A stretch of 64,000 bases of DNA from Talinum fruticosum (Eukaryota > Streptophyta > Magnoliopsida > Caryophyllales > Talinaceae): assembly GCA_021018815.1 (NCBI GenBank), contig JAITYX010000181.1, positions 1 through 64,000 of the forward strand, written 5' to 3'. The notes under the pieces are model-generated. The model did not search any database. It had not been told where the DNA came from and worked only from the letters and a program-made list of their open reading frames with translations. Position numbers and translations under genes: made by a program. This document shows positions 1 to 11,062 of the stretch, piece by piece. How positions within the stretch are numbered: the first letter of the stretch is position 1; each line of letters starts with the position of its first letter.

Positions 1-67
1 GGAAGTTTCCTCATCACCCTATTCACCCCCTCTAGGGTGATTTATACTCTCCAAGAGTAAACCTTCA
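1..67 (+). repeat. copia LTR, 3' end fragment at window edge
   Basis: The first 67 bases match the last part of the copia LTRs at 36218-37817 and 40927-42530, including the segment CACCCTATTCACCCCCTCTA and the terminal AAACCTTCA. They end exactly where gypsy integrase sequence begins at 68. The copia element therefore lies mostly to the left of this window and was inserted, in plus orientation, into the minus-strand gypsy element. The open frame of the gypsy integrase runs on into this LTR, so its stop near 42 is not the original stop. Confidence 0.8.
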
Positions 68-1250
68 CCATTGACCGATTGGTGGCCGGCGCTGCCTTGG
101 CCAAACCTGGTTGGGATAGGCTCGACCTACTACCTAGGGGTATGTTAGGCACGAGTACTTCTTTAACCGATCCAGATTGGTACTGGAAGATCTCTTCTCC
201 TTCTAAATTAATTAATTTTATTGCTCCATCGGGTAAAATCTGATTAAGTATAAATGGGCCCCGCCGATTGGGCTTAAATTTTCCTCGTGGATCCTGAATT
301 GGAGCTCTAACCTCTCTAAGGACGAAATCCCTAATTTGCAAGTTATGAGGCTTAACTTTTTTATTGAATGCCATGGATATATGAGCTTGGTATATTTGGA
401 CATTATGCGGGCGTTAAGGCGCCTCTCATCCATCAAAACTAATTCCTCATAATGTGCTTTACCCCACTCGACTTCAGAATCGACTCTCAGCAATTATCAT
501 TAACGAAGGAATGGCAATCTCAATTGGAAGGACTGCTTCCATTCCATAAATTAGGGAGTAGGGCATTGCTTCCATGGAGGATATAATAGAAGTTCTATAA
601 CCCCATAAGGCGAAAGCTAATTTATCCGGTTTATCCTTATAGGTAATTGCCATTTTCTCCACTATACTCCGGATGTTCTTATTAGCGGCTTCGACTACTC
701 GGTTGGTCTAAGGTCGATATGGAGAAGATTTGTGATCCTAGATTTTATACTTATCCAACAAATCCGCTGGTTCCTTCTTGCAATGAATACCATGGTCACT
801 TATAAGCTCATGGGGCACTCCATAATGACAAATAATATTGTGGGTGATGAATTTGGCTACCTATTTTGACGTTAGGGTTGCATAAGAAACTGCTTCTACC
901 CACTTGATGAACTAGTCGATTGCTACTAACACAAATTCATGACCACTTGTTCCTTTAGGAGTCACCTTGCCCATAATGTTTATTCCCCAAACCGAAAATA
1001 GCTAAGGTGAGGATAATGCAGTGAGAAATGATGGGGGTTGGTGTTCTAAATTTGCATACACCGACATTTATGGCATCTTCTAACAAAGTCGTGACAATCC
1101 GCTGCCATAGTCGACCAATAATAACCAAGTCTTTGAAGCTTACGGACCAACATTCTACCTTTCATATAAGGTCCCGTATTCCCCTCCATTAATTTCTTCC
1201 ATGATACGCTTTACTTCATGTTGATTGACACAAAGTAAGTTGATCCTAGA
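68..1250 (-). pseudogene. gypsy integrase (zinc finger, core, C-terminal domain), decayed
   Basis: Integrase would insert the element's cDNA into the host genome. From high to low coordinates: a zinc-finger-like stretch near 1075-1205, a core near 474-1070 and a C-terminal domain at 68-374. Core pieces include RPxTNRVVEAANKN around 660-720, containing the last catalytic Glu, and KLAFALWGYRTS in 474-662. The C-terminal domain has the typical RGKFKPNRRGPFIL followed by DGAIKLINLEGEE. Stops interrupt the core, for example in the segment corresponding to KCKIKHHKSS of the copy at 17771-18106. The C-terminal part at 68-374 is still open. The zinc-finger boundary is approximate. Confidence 0.75.
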
Positions 1251-1439
1251 GTTAGTTTTTTGAACAAGCTGTCCTTGGTTGAGGAAGAATTGCGCGGCCA
1301 ACGTCCCGATGGCTCGTTAGGCTCTAGGTGTGTAGGCTGATTCTTGCTTATCTAAATACTGAAATATAATGATACCAATAGGTATGGTCGATATTAGATG
1401 TTTCTAAGGCATAGACGTGTGTAGGCTGATTCCGTCGCT

Positions 1440-1760
1440 CAATGTGAATAGGCATTGAATGAATGCCAACAAGAATATCGATCATGGATGCTAGCTTAGC
1501 TAGTCCATCTCGCGAATTCGTTATCGTCCCTAGGAAGGTAAGTGAAGGAAATTTTCTTGAAGTGTTAATTCTATCAAATATGCTTGGTAGGGTGCCAAGA
1601 CTTCACTACATACTTTCCACCTTTGCAAAATTTGGTTGATGATCAAACTGCAATCACCGAAAACTATGATGTTCTTGACCCTAATCTCTGTTGTCTGCTT
1701 CAACTCTCGTGGTACAAGCTTTGTACTCTGCAACATTATTAGTGACCTCAAAGTCTAGCT
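1440..1760 (-). pseudogene. archaeal-type RNase H (aRNH) remnant of gypsy pol
   Basis: A stretch at 1530-1751 reads NIIVFGDCSLIINQILQRW and then APYQAYLIEL. The GD-S-L-INQ pattern, a catalytic Asp followed by a dimly conserved Q, matches the second RNase H found between RNase H and integrase in Tat/Ogre elements, thought to help remove the RNA template. The order fits: integrase lies downstream and the ordinary RNase H lies upstream. The same domain lies near 18770-19100 in the second minus-strand gypsy copy. Confidence 0.6.
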
Positions 1761-2330
1761 TAACCGAGATGTGAGTATGTGCTTCCTCTCGGTGACACTA
1801 AAAGAATCCGTACTCCAAAGCCTTTCGATTGGAAGCGCTGTCAAAGTACAGATGTCCAAACGTCCACCTCTACTTGTATAATATCTTCATTTGCGAAATC
1901 AACGTGTTCGGGTTGTGATTCATGCACGGGCAGATCTACCAAGAATTTTGATACTCGCTCTTCTTTTGATCGCTTTTTTGGGAATACTGATAGCCAGGTT
2001 GCTCAAGTATGTACTTAATAGGATTTACGGGTGCTACCACATGTACCGTGTGGGTCAACATGTAGTGTCCGAGCTTCTTGGTAGCCCAAACTAAAGCAAA
2101 AATGTCTTCTCTAATGGTGTATATCTAGTCTTATAGTCCAGGAACTTCTTACTAAGATAGTAGATCGCATGTTCTTCTTTTCCGTCCTGCTAAGCTAACA
2201 TGGCTCCTATAGTTGTCTCTCTTGTGGTGAGATACAAAAGCAAAGGTTTCCTTGATTAAGGTGGAAATAACACTAGAGGATTAGCCAGGTATTCCTTAAC
2301 CTTGTCGAAAGCTTATTGGCACTAAGCATC
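1760..2330 (-). pseudogene. gypsy RNase H remnant
   Basis: This block lies between RT and the archaeal-type RNase H and is co-linear with 19100-19720 in the second minus-strand gypsy copy. Shared DNA segments include the stretch around AAGCCTTTCGATTGGAAGCG at 1820 and its near copy at 19147. By position it is the ordinary RNase H that degrades the RNA strand during reverse transcription. No long open frame survives; I place it by co-linearity rather than by catalytic residues, so the limits are approximate. Confidence 0.5.
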
Positions 2331-3120
2331 CCAAATGGGGTCATATCCTTTCTTTAACTTCTTGAAAATGGGTTCACGGACCATAGTCGGTTTTGATATG
2401 AAACAATTGATGTACTCGTAAACGTCCTCGGAAGCCGCTTATTTCCTTCTCTCGTACTTGATGGAGGGATTTCCTTAATAGCGTTGATCTTGGATGGATA
2501 AATTAAATTCCTCTAAGACTAACAACATAGCCTAACAGTTTACTAGAGGTTACCCCAAAGGCACAATTATAATGATTAAGGCACGTGTTGTACTTCCCGA
2601 GTGCTGTGGAAAAATTTTCTCAGGCTGGGCAAGTGCCCTATCCTTGGACTTTATAATCATATCATCTATATATACTTTAGCTTCTTTATGGATCATATCA
2701 TGTAGAAGTGTTGTTGCTTGTCTTTTGATACGTTGCACCCGCACTTTTGAGCCCAAATGACATCACCACATAGCAGTAAGTCCCCGATTGAGTGATGAAG
2801 GTTGTCTTTTCCATGTCTTCCTCTGCCATCTTCACTTGATTATATCCGGCATAAACATCCATAAACGACAGGTAGAGCATGAACCGATGTATTATCTACC
2901 GAGAAAATCGATATGAGGCAACGGAAATCATCCTTACGATTAGCCTTGTTCAAATCACTTAAGTCAACGCACATATGAACCCGACCATCTTTCTTCGGGA
3001 CTGGAACTATATTCTCTACCTATTGACGATAGTGAAGCACCTTAATAAACCCAGCCTCCAACTGTTTATGAACCTCCTCCTTAATCTTCAAGGCCCATTC
3101 TGGCTTCATCCTTCTCAACT
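2330..3120 (-). pseudogene. gypsy reverse transcriptase, decayed
   Basis: Translated pieces show classic Ty3/gypsy RT motifs: SFMDVYAGYNQVKMAEEDME, TFITQSGTYCYVVMSFGLKS, then ATTLLHDMIHKEAKVYIDDM. YIDD near 2650 is the catalytic YxDD box. The enzyme would copy element RNA into cDNA in cytoplasmic particles. The domain is split over at least two frames (2698-2880 and 2550-2756) and has no continuous ORF. The upstream segment near 2930-3010 matches the VRMCVDFRDLNK-type region seen at 34500-34560. Confidence 0.8.
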
Positions 3121-4330
3121 TCTACTTAACTAGCTTAACATCTTCATAAAGGGGAATTTTATGTTCTGCTATGCTTGGATCTATACCCAGCATGTCTTTG
3201 TAGAACCATGCAAAGTCATCTATGAATTCTTTGAGGAGTGAAGTGAATTGCTTCTGCTGTTCTACATCAAAAGTTTTTCCAATCTTAACTTTTTAGGGTT
3301 GATCGGTTGCCCCCAAATTGATTGTTATTGTTTCCTCTATTATTGGTAAGTGAATTTCATGATCTTTAGGAATTTCTTATTCATCATTAGAGGCAAAACA
3401 ATGAAGAGCAAGAGGAGGCTAGGAGTAAGAAGAAAGATTCACTTTATTGAATGAGGAAATAAGTACATCAGACTTAGAAACAGAATTGGAAATGACAGAA
3501 TTAGAACTAGAAACAATAGAAGAAGAAGAAGAAATACAAGCCCTAACACTAGACTTAGAAGGGAGGTGCGCCCCTAGGCTAACCGTAAATTCTTGGCCCT
3601 CTTCAGCATCAATCCAAGTGATATGCTTGGACCCTTCTACATTAGCATCAATGATGAACCTAGATGGATCGAACTGTGGATGCGACACGACTTGCGATAG
3701 TGCTGAGACGAATTCCTTTCTAGATTACTCTCTTGACTTAACAGAAGGCCGAAAAGATTATTTCCGGTGAGACTGGTCCAATTTGATGTGGATTGTCCCT
3801 TTTTGAGAAGGTGAGATGCCTCCTCTTCCAGAATATAGCGAGTCATTGAAGATTTCTAGACCAGGTATTAGGATACCCTTCTCCTTGATGTAATAGGGCT
3901 CGGGATAACTATAATAAAGGAAATTATCTCATTCTCTAAGAAATTGTCCATTCAAGGTATAAGGAAAGGGCTTAATTGAACGGATCTGTGTGTGGTGCGA
4001 GTCCTTCTTACTTGGACTTCCCACTTGGCTTGAGCTATTTCCTTAGCATTAGGTTGATAGCCTAGCCCAAAGTTGTAGTTGTTAGTGGGTTCAAGAGGTG
4101 AAAAAATAGGGTGTTATGCCCTTCGGCCTACAACAACACCAGGAAAATACCCCTTCTTTCTAAGCATCGATTGGACACTAGGGTTGCCATAAGGGTTAAA
4201 GGTAAAAGGTGCTCCATCCCTTTTTAAGGCAGCGATGGTTTCAAATCCGTATGATTCTTCATCATTAGCATTGTGCTCGATCTCCACTACGAGAATCTTT
4301 GGAAGTGATAGTAGCACAAAGATTATCCCC
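3120..4330 (-). pseudogene. gypsy protease-RT linker region
   Basis: This part lies between protease and RT and is shared with 34620-35900 (minus) and 58600-59720 (plus). It carries the Ser/Asn-rich, acidic segment seen on the minus strand at 3419-3688 (SSSSSIVSSSNSVISNS). Counterparts are 59200-59526 and 34829-35143. At 4114-4317 it includes GNPSVQSMLRKKGYFPG. I know of no enzymatic domain for it. It appears to be a variable spacer of the polyprotein. Its purine/pyrimidine bias gives misleading open frames on the opposite strand. Confidence 0.5.
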
Positions 4331-4700
4331 AGTTAACGATTACGACCTGACCTTTGATGATCATGTTGACCTTTTAATGCATTGTAGAGGGCACTACTCG
4401 ATGATCGTGCAACCAAGGGCGTCCTAAAGCAAATTGAAAGTAGTTGGGATATCTAAGACTTGGAATTCAATGTTCTTCTCCACTAGCCCTATATTGATTG
4501 GTAAGGTCACTGTTCCCAAGACGGTTCTTCTAGTATTATCATATGCTCGAGAGATGAACAGTTTGCTTAGATAGTTGTTGCTCCCTAATTCCTAACCTTT
4601 TAGTAGTTCGCCGAGGATACATGTTAACTGTTGATCCGTTGTCTACAAAGGTTAGAGGAACAAACTTGTTAACGCAAGTTACAATTAAATAAAGAGCATT
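4330..4700 (-). pseudogene. gypsy aspartic protease and following conserved block, decayed
   Basis: On the minus strand, near 4610-4640, the reading LTFVDNGSTVNM shows the retroviral-type aspartic protease active site (D-N-G-S), followed by RTTKRLGIREQQL. Downstream, near 4360-4450, is a block like GRPWLHDHRVVPSTMH. The same block occurs at 35843-36091 (minus) and about 58330-58450 (plus). The protease would cleave the gag-pol polyprotein. Frames shift between the active site and the PWLHDH block, so this copy is inactive. Confidence 0.7.
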
Positions 4701-5530
4701 GTTATGTGCAACGCCTTCTTCCGGGAGATCCTTCTCATTAAAAGTAATGGTTCTATCCCTACTGTTAACTAATCCTACTACTTCCTCTAGTGCGGTTTCA
4801 GGAGAAACTTCAGTCTTATTGAGTGCATCGATTAAAGCTTGCCTATGTTTCCTAGAAGCAGATATTAATTGCTAGATAGAAATGTCGACCTTTAATTTCT
4901 AGAGTTGCTTAAGGATTGGATCTTCTTCCTTTGTAGCTTTAGGTTCTTTTGGGGCTTCCTGCATCTATTGTAGACCTAAGGGTGCGTTATATCATTCCGA
5001 TCTAGTAAGAAACTGAATAACAGGGCTCTTAGTGTTTCCTCAAAAGTCTTCTTCTAAGGGTGGTGTGCCCCGAAGTCGTTACTTGTTGTTATCATCATCT
5101 CTTATTTCATAAACATCTTCATCACTTACCCACAGCCCCGGAATTCGGATCCGAGTGACGGTAGATTAAGAAGCAATTGTGACTCATTAACATCTCCAAT
5201 AAAGATAGAAGGATCCCACTAACTTGGTGTGGGTTCGGTAAAGATGGTTAAGGTGCCGCTAAAAGGATTTTTGTTATTACTTGGTTTCTAGGCAGCCTTA
5301 GGTAGTGGCAATTGGCCATTTCGAAACATATCTTCTTGTTGTTCTTGAATTTCCAACACCGCTAAATATCGTGTCGTCGTGCACAATGGTATTTACAAAA
5401 TTTTCTCGCGTCCCAATTCTTAGGTCTGTTTTGCGGTTTCGATTACGCTTTAATAAGTGGCAACTCTATCTTTGCTTTCTCCAAGAGACGGTCAAGGGCT
5501 TGAGCATAGGTAGTATCCATATGAGTGTAG
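4700..5530 (-). pseudogene. gypsy gag C-terminal / gag-protease junction, truncated
   Basis: This stretch is co-linear with 42560-43440 (minus). Near 5480-5525 a reading like TYAQALDRLLEKAKIELP corresponds to TYDQALYNLLANGKIELAP at 43221-43421. The match to copia RT begins about 5530, so the rest of gag, the leader and the 5' LTR of this element are missing. Many stops are present. Gag would form the coat of the cytoplasmic particle. Confidence 0.55.
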
Positions 5531-6530
5531 TTTTTTCAATAAGTCCCCTTTTGAATTCATTTTTAATCAAAATTTACTCGAGTCTTTTATACCAAGCTCC
5601 GGGGCTTGCCTTGGACCATAAAGTGCTTTTTGAAGTTTAAAAACATCGTTTGAAAATTCCGGGTTTTCAAACCCTAGGGGTTGTTTAACATAAACCTCCT
5701 CATTGAGATAACAATTTAGGAACACATATTTAACATCCATTTGATATAATTTCATACCGATGTATGATGCAAACGCAAGTTGTATGCGGATTGCCTCTAA
5801 TATGGCAAAGGGGGCAAAGGCTTCTTCAAAGTCAATGCCTTCCTCCTGGTTATAGCCTTTGGCCATTGGCTTGACCTTGTTTCTAACCACATTCCTGGAC
5901 TCATCTACCTTGTTCCTAAAAACCCATTTTGTACCTATGACAGGGCGTCTTTTAGGTTATATATAATCTAATTCGGGTCTTCTAATGCATTCTAATGATT
6001 CTTAGGTTATATATAAGATATGAAACAAAAAAATGCACAGAAATTTATGAGGGTAGAGCGAGTTTGTATACCTCCGTTTATATGTGAGAGTAGATTGTCT
6101 CTAGGATGGTAAGATTTGTACCATACTCCTCTTCCAGTTTCTTGATGAACATAAAGGTTTGGCTTCACGTTAAATTCTTTACTTGGGAGCTTAGATACTA
6201 GCTGCTCTTGACCAAGATTTGGTTCAAAGTTGTCTTGATTTGTTATATCCGGTGTTTCATCCCTGCTTAGTCTCGGATCACTAAGTGATGAAGAACTTAT
6301 TTTTGTCATTGTTGTAATTCAAAATTACACGAATAATTCCTTCCACAATTTTAATATGTTTATTAAACACACTATAAGCTTTACTAATTGAAGAGTATCA
6401 ACAAAATATACCTTCATCTAAGCACGGTTCAAACCTATCAGATTTTTCTCTCCATTATTGTGCACAAAGCATTTGCAGTCGAAAGTCTTGAAGTATGGTA
6501 TATTTGGCTTTTTACCTTTGTAAAGTAATA
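5530..6530 (-). pseudogene. Ty1/copia pol fragment: integrase C-terminus to RT N-half
   Basis: Read on the minus strand from 6530: a piece like KPNIPYFKTFGCKCFVHNNG (end of integrase), then HPRDNLLSHINGGIQTRS (the spacer before RT), then AKGYNQEEGIDFEEAFAPFA and ALYGPRQAP (start of the copia RT). The order integrase then RT is the copia order. After ALYGPRQAP the frame shifts, but the next frame continues with NEFKRGLIEKT, as in copia RT. It stops where gypsy sequence begins. No copia LTR adjoins either end, so this is an isolated ~1-kb fragment. Confidence 0.8.
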
Positions 6531-6590
6531 ACCGTAATTTAATTAAGGTGATTATATGAGTTAAACTTATTAGTTAATTTTAATTAAATA

Positions 6591-6973
6591 AATTAGGTCG
6601 AATAACTAAAATATATATGTGGATATATATATTTGTAATTTTATTTAAGCGGATAATTATTAGTTTGCGTAACTATAGTTAGTGAAATATATTAATTCCT
6701 TCCGCTCGAACACATCTACATAAAAACCCTAGACCTCTCATGTCAATTATTTGGGTTTAGCCTAAATGATACTTAAAAGGGAAAGGAAAGGGATAAGAAG
6801 GAAAATTAGTAGATAACAATAACTGGATTAGTGAAATGTCGCTATTGTGGTGGTTTGTCCATGAAAAGCCATATAAGAGAGAGAGAACTAGGACTAAGAT
6901 AGAACAACATGGTAGGAAGCGAGAGAAAGTGAGACAAAAAAGGAAGCTGGGAAAGGGAGGAAGGGTGAGAGCA

Positions 6974-7012
<39 letters not shown>

Positions 7013-8106
7013 GAATGAGAAAGTAGATATAGAAGACCGAGAAGGGAAACCAAAGGATCGAGAGTGGAGCACAAAAAGGAAGAGTGGAGCAAATAGGTCG
7101 AAGGAAAGAGGGACACCGAGAACATCCAAGAGGGAGGGAAAGGAGTTGAGACCGAGGCATGGTATGAAAGGAGAACGAGAGAGGCAGAACTAGGCGGGCG
7201 AGTAAGCTAGGTTGAGCAACCGAGGCCAGGAGACGAGCATGTGGCACTAAGCCCGAACCGAAACAGAGCAGGGTGAGAGAGAGAGTATAAGGGATTGAGA
7301 ACCCGAGAGCAAGGAGGAAGAGGAAGAAGGAAAACATCCCCAAATCAATTCCAAACCCTAAAACTAGTGGTGGGTAATTCAAACTATTGAATTAATAATA
7401 TTCGAAGCCTAAACAAATTTATGACTGAATTCTTAATTTTGGTTGAAGTCTCCGATTTGAGTAATTTATGGGAAAGAATTAGATGATTAACTTGTGAATG
7501 AATTTGAAAGAAATGAGTTATATTGAGGATTGTAGATTTGAGTTTTTGATGTTGAATTATTATTGTTTTATGATTTTATGTGCTTGAGGTTGTATTAATG
7601 AAACTGGGAATGATAATTTGGGGTGCGAGAGATCCACTTTGGTGTTGTAGTAAGCGAATCAAATACAAAGAGATGATTATAATTTTATGTTCATTAAGTT
7701 GCAAGTTGTGAAATTACAAACTAAATATAGACTACTAGAAACAAGAATGAGGATGATTTCCTAAAACTGAATCAAACTTGGAAATTACTCGCATTGCAGG
7801 AAAGTGAGTCGTGTAGTAGAATTGAGAGGTTAAATTGAGTTTGAAAGATATCTAAATCCTTAAGATTGAACTGAACTTGAAGATAAGAGGAACTAAAGGA
7901 ATTTGAGTAGGGGAATGAAATAAGAATTTTATGGCTGAGTATGGGTGAGAAAGAGTTGGTTAATGATATGGGGACTATTACATACTTGTGGGATTGCGGA
8001 GATGAATTGAAGTCGGAAGGAGTGCAACATGAACTTAAGCCCTAAATTTAACATATCTAAACCTGAATTGAACATTGTGCTTAGTTATTGATCTACATAT
8101 GTGTTA
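6591..8106. repeat. tandem ~1.5-kb unit, copy A
   Basis: Starts at AATTAGGTCGAATAACTAAA and ends just before the same words recur at 8107. The unit opens with AT-rich sequence, then an AAAAACCCTAGACCTCT segment, then about 600 bp of very purine-rich plus strand, then AT-rich sequence. The long open frames on its minus strand are low-complexity Ser/Leu/Phe translations of the purine tract and I do not treat them as genes. The general make-up resembles an LTR or 5' UTR of a plant LTR element, but I see no certain TG...CA ends, PBS or PPT. Confidence 0.75.
6976..7009. repeat. (AG)n microsatellite, about 17 units
   Basis: An uninterrupted AG run inside the purine-rich part of tandem copy A. The matching place in copy B (around 8500) has only a few interrupted GA units, so the run expanded in copy A or shrank in copy B after the duplication. 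Confidence 0.9.
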
Positions 8107-9628
8107 AATTAGGTCGAATAACTAAAATATATACGTGGATATTTATTCGTAATATTATTTAAGTAAATTATTATTAGTTTGCATAGCTATAATTAGTGAA
8201 ATATATTAATTCCTTTCTCTTAATGTTCCACCGGGATACATATAAATAAAAACCCAAGACCTCTTATGCGACTTATTTGGTTTTAACCTAAATTATACTG
8301 AAAAAGAAGGGAAAGAAAAGGAATAAGAAGGGAAATTAGCGAGATAATATTAAGTGGATTAGTGTAAAGTAGCTATTGTGGTGGCTTGTCCCTAAAAAGC
8401 CATGGAAGAGAGAGAGAACCAGGACTAAGATAATACGAGAAACGAAGAAGCGAGAGAAAGGGAGATAGAGAGAGGAACCAGGAAAGAGAGAAAGGGTGAG
8501 AGCAAGAGAGACAGAGAGGGGATTGAGAAGCGAGACGAGAAGACCGAGAGGGGAAATCAAAGGACCGAGAGTCGACCACAAAAACGAAGAGTGAAGTAGA
8601 GATGGCGAAGGCAAGAAGTTTGCTTGAGAAAAGCCAGGAGGGAGGGAAAGGAGTCGAGACAGAGGCAAGGGAAAAAGGATAACGAGATAGGCGGCCGAGG
8701 TCGGGAGACGAGTATCGGGCACCGAGCCCGAACCGAAATAGAGTAGGGGAGAGAGAATGTGAGGGACTAAGAACCCGAGAGCAAGGAGAAAGAGGAAGAA
8801 GGAAAACATTCCCAAATTGATTCCAAACCCTAGAACACGAGGTGGGTAATTAAAACTATTGAATTAATGGTAATTCTAAAGCCAAAATGAATTTATGATT
8901 GAATTATCTATTTTGGTTGAAGTTTGTAATTTGAGTAATTTATGGGAAGCAATTAGGTGATTAACTTGTAATTGAATCTAGAAGAAACGAGTTAGATTGA
9001 GGATTGTAGATTTAAGTGTTTGATAATAATTTATTATTGATTTATGAATTTATAGGCTTGAGTTGGTACTAATGAAATTGGGAATGATAAATTGGGGTGT
9101 AGAGATTTACTTTGGTGTTGTAATAGGTGAATTAGATACAAAGATACGGTTATAGATTCATGTTGATTAAGTTGCAAGTTGTAAATTGTGAAATTACTAA
9201 CTGAATATAGGTTACTTGGAAACTGGAATAAGGATGATATTTCCGAAATTGAATCGGACTTGGAGATTACCTAAATTGCGGGAAAGTGAGTCGTGCAGGT
9301 AGAATTGAGAGGTTAAATTGAGTTTGAAACATATCTCGAATCCTTAAGATTTAACCGAACTTGAAGATAAGTGGAACCGAAGGAATTTGAGTGGTGAAAA
9401 GAAATTAAGAATTTTATGGTCGAGTGTGGAAGAGAAAGAGTTGGTTAATGATACGCGAACTGTTACATATATGTGATATGGCGAGTTGAATTGAATTCGG
9501 AAAGGACTAAAACCTGAACTTGAGCTGAGTATGAGCTAAAGCTAAATTGAACAGAAACTAGATTAAGGAATACTTGAATCTTGTCTTCCGGAATCGAGTG
9601 TGCTTGGTGATTGATCCGTATATGTGTT
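8107..9628. repeat. tandem ~1.5-kb unit, copy B
   Basis: Direct repeat of 6591-8106 with scattered substitutions and indels. Matching landmarks are AATTAGGTCGAATAACTAAA at the start, GCTATTGTGGTGG in the middle and GATTGATCCGTATATGTGTT at the end (GTTATTGATCTACATATGTG in copy A). The long GA run of copy A is almost absent here. The copies abut with no spacer, which points to a tandem duplication rather than two insertions. Confidence 0.75.
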
Positions 9629-9821
9629 GGGTATGATAAGTTAAACTGATTATTGATAAATTGGATCCGGAAGGAACCTGAAATCATAATCAAGTAAACT
9701 TATTTCCATGCGGTTACAAATAATCCAGCCAAAGTAATAGGAATTATTCAACTTGAATTTGTGGAAAATGGAAAACTATGATTTAGTAATGGCTTTCGAG
9801 TGCATATTTACGTAAGTTGTT
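9629..9821. other. unassigned sequence
   Basis: About 190 bp between the second tandem unit and the start of recognisable gypsy leader. The first bases (GGTATGATAAGTTAAACTG) weakly resemble the sequence just before copy A near 6550 (ATATGAGTTAAACTTATTAG), so the true tandem unit may extend a little beyond the limits given. I see no gene. Confidence 0.4.
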
Positions 9822-10149
9822 TTGACAATTAGGTGTCACCTTCCCTTCATTTGCATGCTTGAATGAGTTTGTTTGTTTTTTAGATTTAATCTTTTACTTG
9901 TGAGCCTTTAGGAATACTTGAGGAGCACTGAATAATCCTTACATGGGTCCAAAAATAAAAATTAAAATAAAACTTTGAGTGGGTCAAATTCGTGCATTTA
10001 GCCAAAAGTCCAAATTTTTTTTTTTGTCCTTTTAAGGTTGGTTCTTTTTTTAATTTCCATTTGCATTTAGCCGGAAGCCCAATGTTTTTGTATTTTAATC
10101 ACTCTTAAGGTTGGTCCATTCATTCCATATTTTCATTAGCTAAATCAAA

Positions 10150-10610
10150 AATCATTCCTCTTAAGGTGAGTCGAGTTCATTTCCTTTTTTAGCAAAAAAT
10201 AAATTTCATCTCAATTAAGGTGAATCCGCATCTCATATTTGCATTAGTCAAAATAAATTTTACCTCAATTAAGGTGAGTCTACATTTTATTTTTGAATTA
10301 GCCAAAATAAATATCATCTCAATTAAGGTGAGTGGGAATTGCAAAACCAAAATAAATTTAATCTCAATAAAGGTAAGTCCGGATTTCTTTTTGCATTAGC
10401 CAAAATAAATTTCATCTCAATTAAGGTGAATCTGCATCTCGTTTTTGCATTAGCCAAAATAAAATTCATCCCAAGTAAGGTGAGTCCGTTCATTTCATGT
10501 TCGCATTAGCCAAAATTAAATTCATCTCTAATTAGGAGAGTCTTTCATTTGCTTTAGCCAAACAAAAATTAATCTCAAAATAGGTGAGTCTACTTTGCAT
10601 TTTCATTTCT
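10150..10610 (+). repeat. gypsy leader tandem repeat, ~45-50-bp unit, about 9 copies
   Basis: Repeated words are ATTAGCCAAAATAAATT, then CATCTCAATTAAGGTGAGTC. Spacing of the GGTGAGT-type core is roughly 45-55 bp with some irregular units. The same core is arrayed in the leaders of the other two gypsy copies (47195-47310, 55480-55850), so it is a feature of the family and not a local accident. Six units keep AGGTGAGT or AGGTAAGT. Confidence 0.85.
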
Positions 10611-11062
10611 CATTTACCTAAAACAAATTCATCTTCCATTAGGAATAATCATCTATGCATTTCAGTTTTGCATCTAGCCAAATCATAGAATCATCCTAGA
10701 ATAAGTCATAAGCATCGTTGTATACATTCCATTTCATTTGTTTTCCATCCCCTTATGTGCATTAAATAAAAAAGAGCATATCATTTTCTTTTCTCTTAGG
10801 ATCATTATTCCTCGGGTCAAGCACTTAAGCCCCATCTTCCCTAAAAATTATTCCACAAACCAATCCCGAGCGTACTCTTTTGGGATACAAGATAGGAAAT
10901 CCTATGCAAGTTGGGAATCCTGGCATGAAGCTTCTAGGAATTAAGAAATCTACTTCAATATCGACACGTCCCACATTAGTACGTACCACACTAATACGTC
11001 CCACACCATTACTAGTAACACCGGCACGCCACCCTAGGTCAAAACACAATCCTCCTGCAACA

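Larger units (their letters stand above)
68..5530 (-). mobile_element. Ty3/gypsy (Tat/Ogre-type) internal region, truncated at both ends
   Basis: Read on the minus strand this holds, in order, the end of gag, aspartic protease, a long protease-RT linker, RT, RNase H, an archaeal-type second RNase H, integrase zinc finger and core, and integrase C-terminus. RT before integrase is the Ty3/gypsy order. The extra RNase H just before integrase is a known mark of the Tat/Ogre group. No LTR of its own is present: the downstream end is cut by a copia LTR at 67/68 and the upstream end joins a copia pol fragment near 5530. All domains are broken by stops or shifts, so the copy cannot make a polyprotein. 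Confidence 0.85.

Noticed and set aside
3447..3770. 107-residue plus-strand acidic frame (Glu-rich)
   Set aside because: Antisense to the Ser-rich linker of gypsy pol; the same mirror frame appears at 59157-59366 opposite the sense linker, so it is a by-product.
6757..7382. Several open frames on the minus strand rich in Ser, Leu and Phe, and similar ones at 8336-8815 and 22426-22684
   Set aside because: They are translations of pyrimidine-rich strands opposite GA-rich DNA, low in complexity, and overlap in several frames; no domain or start context supports them.
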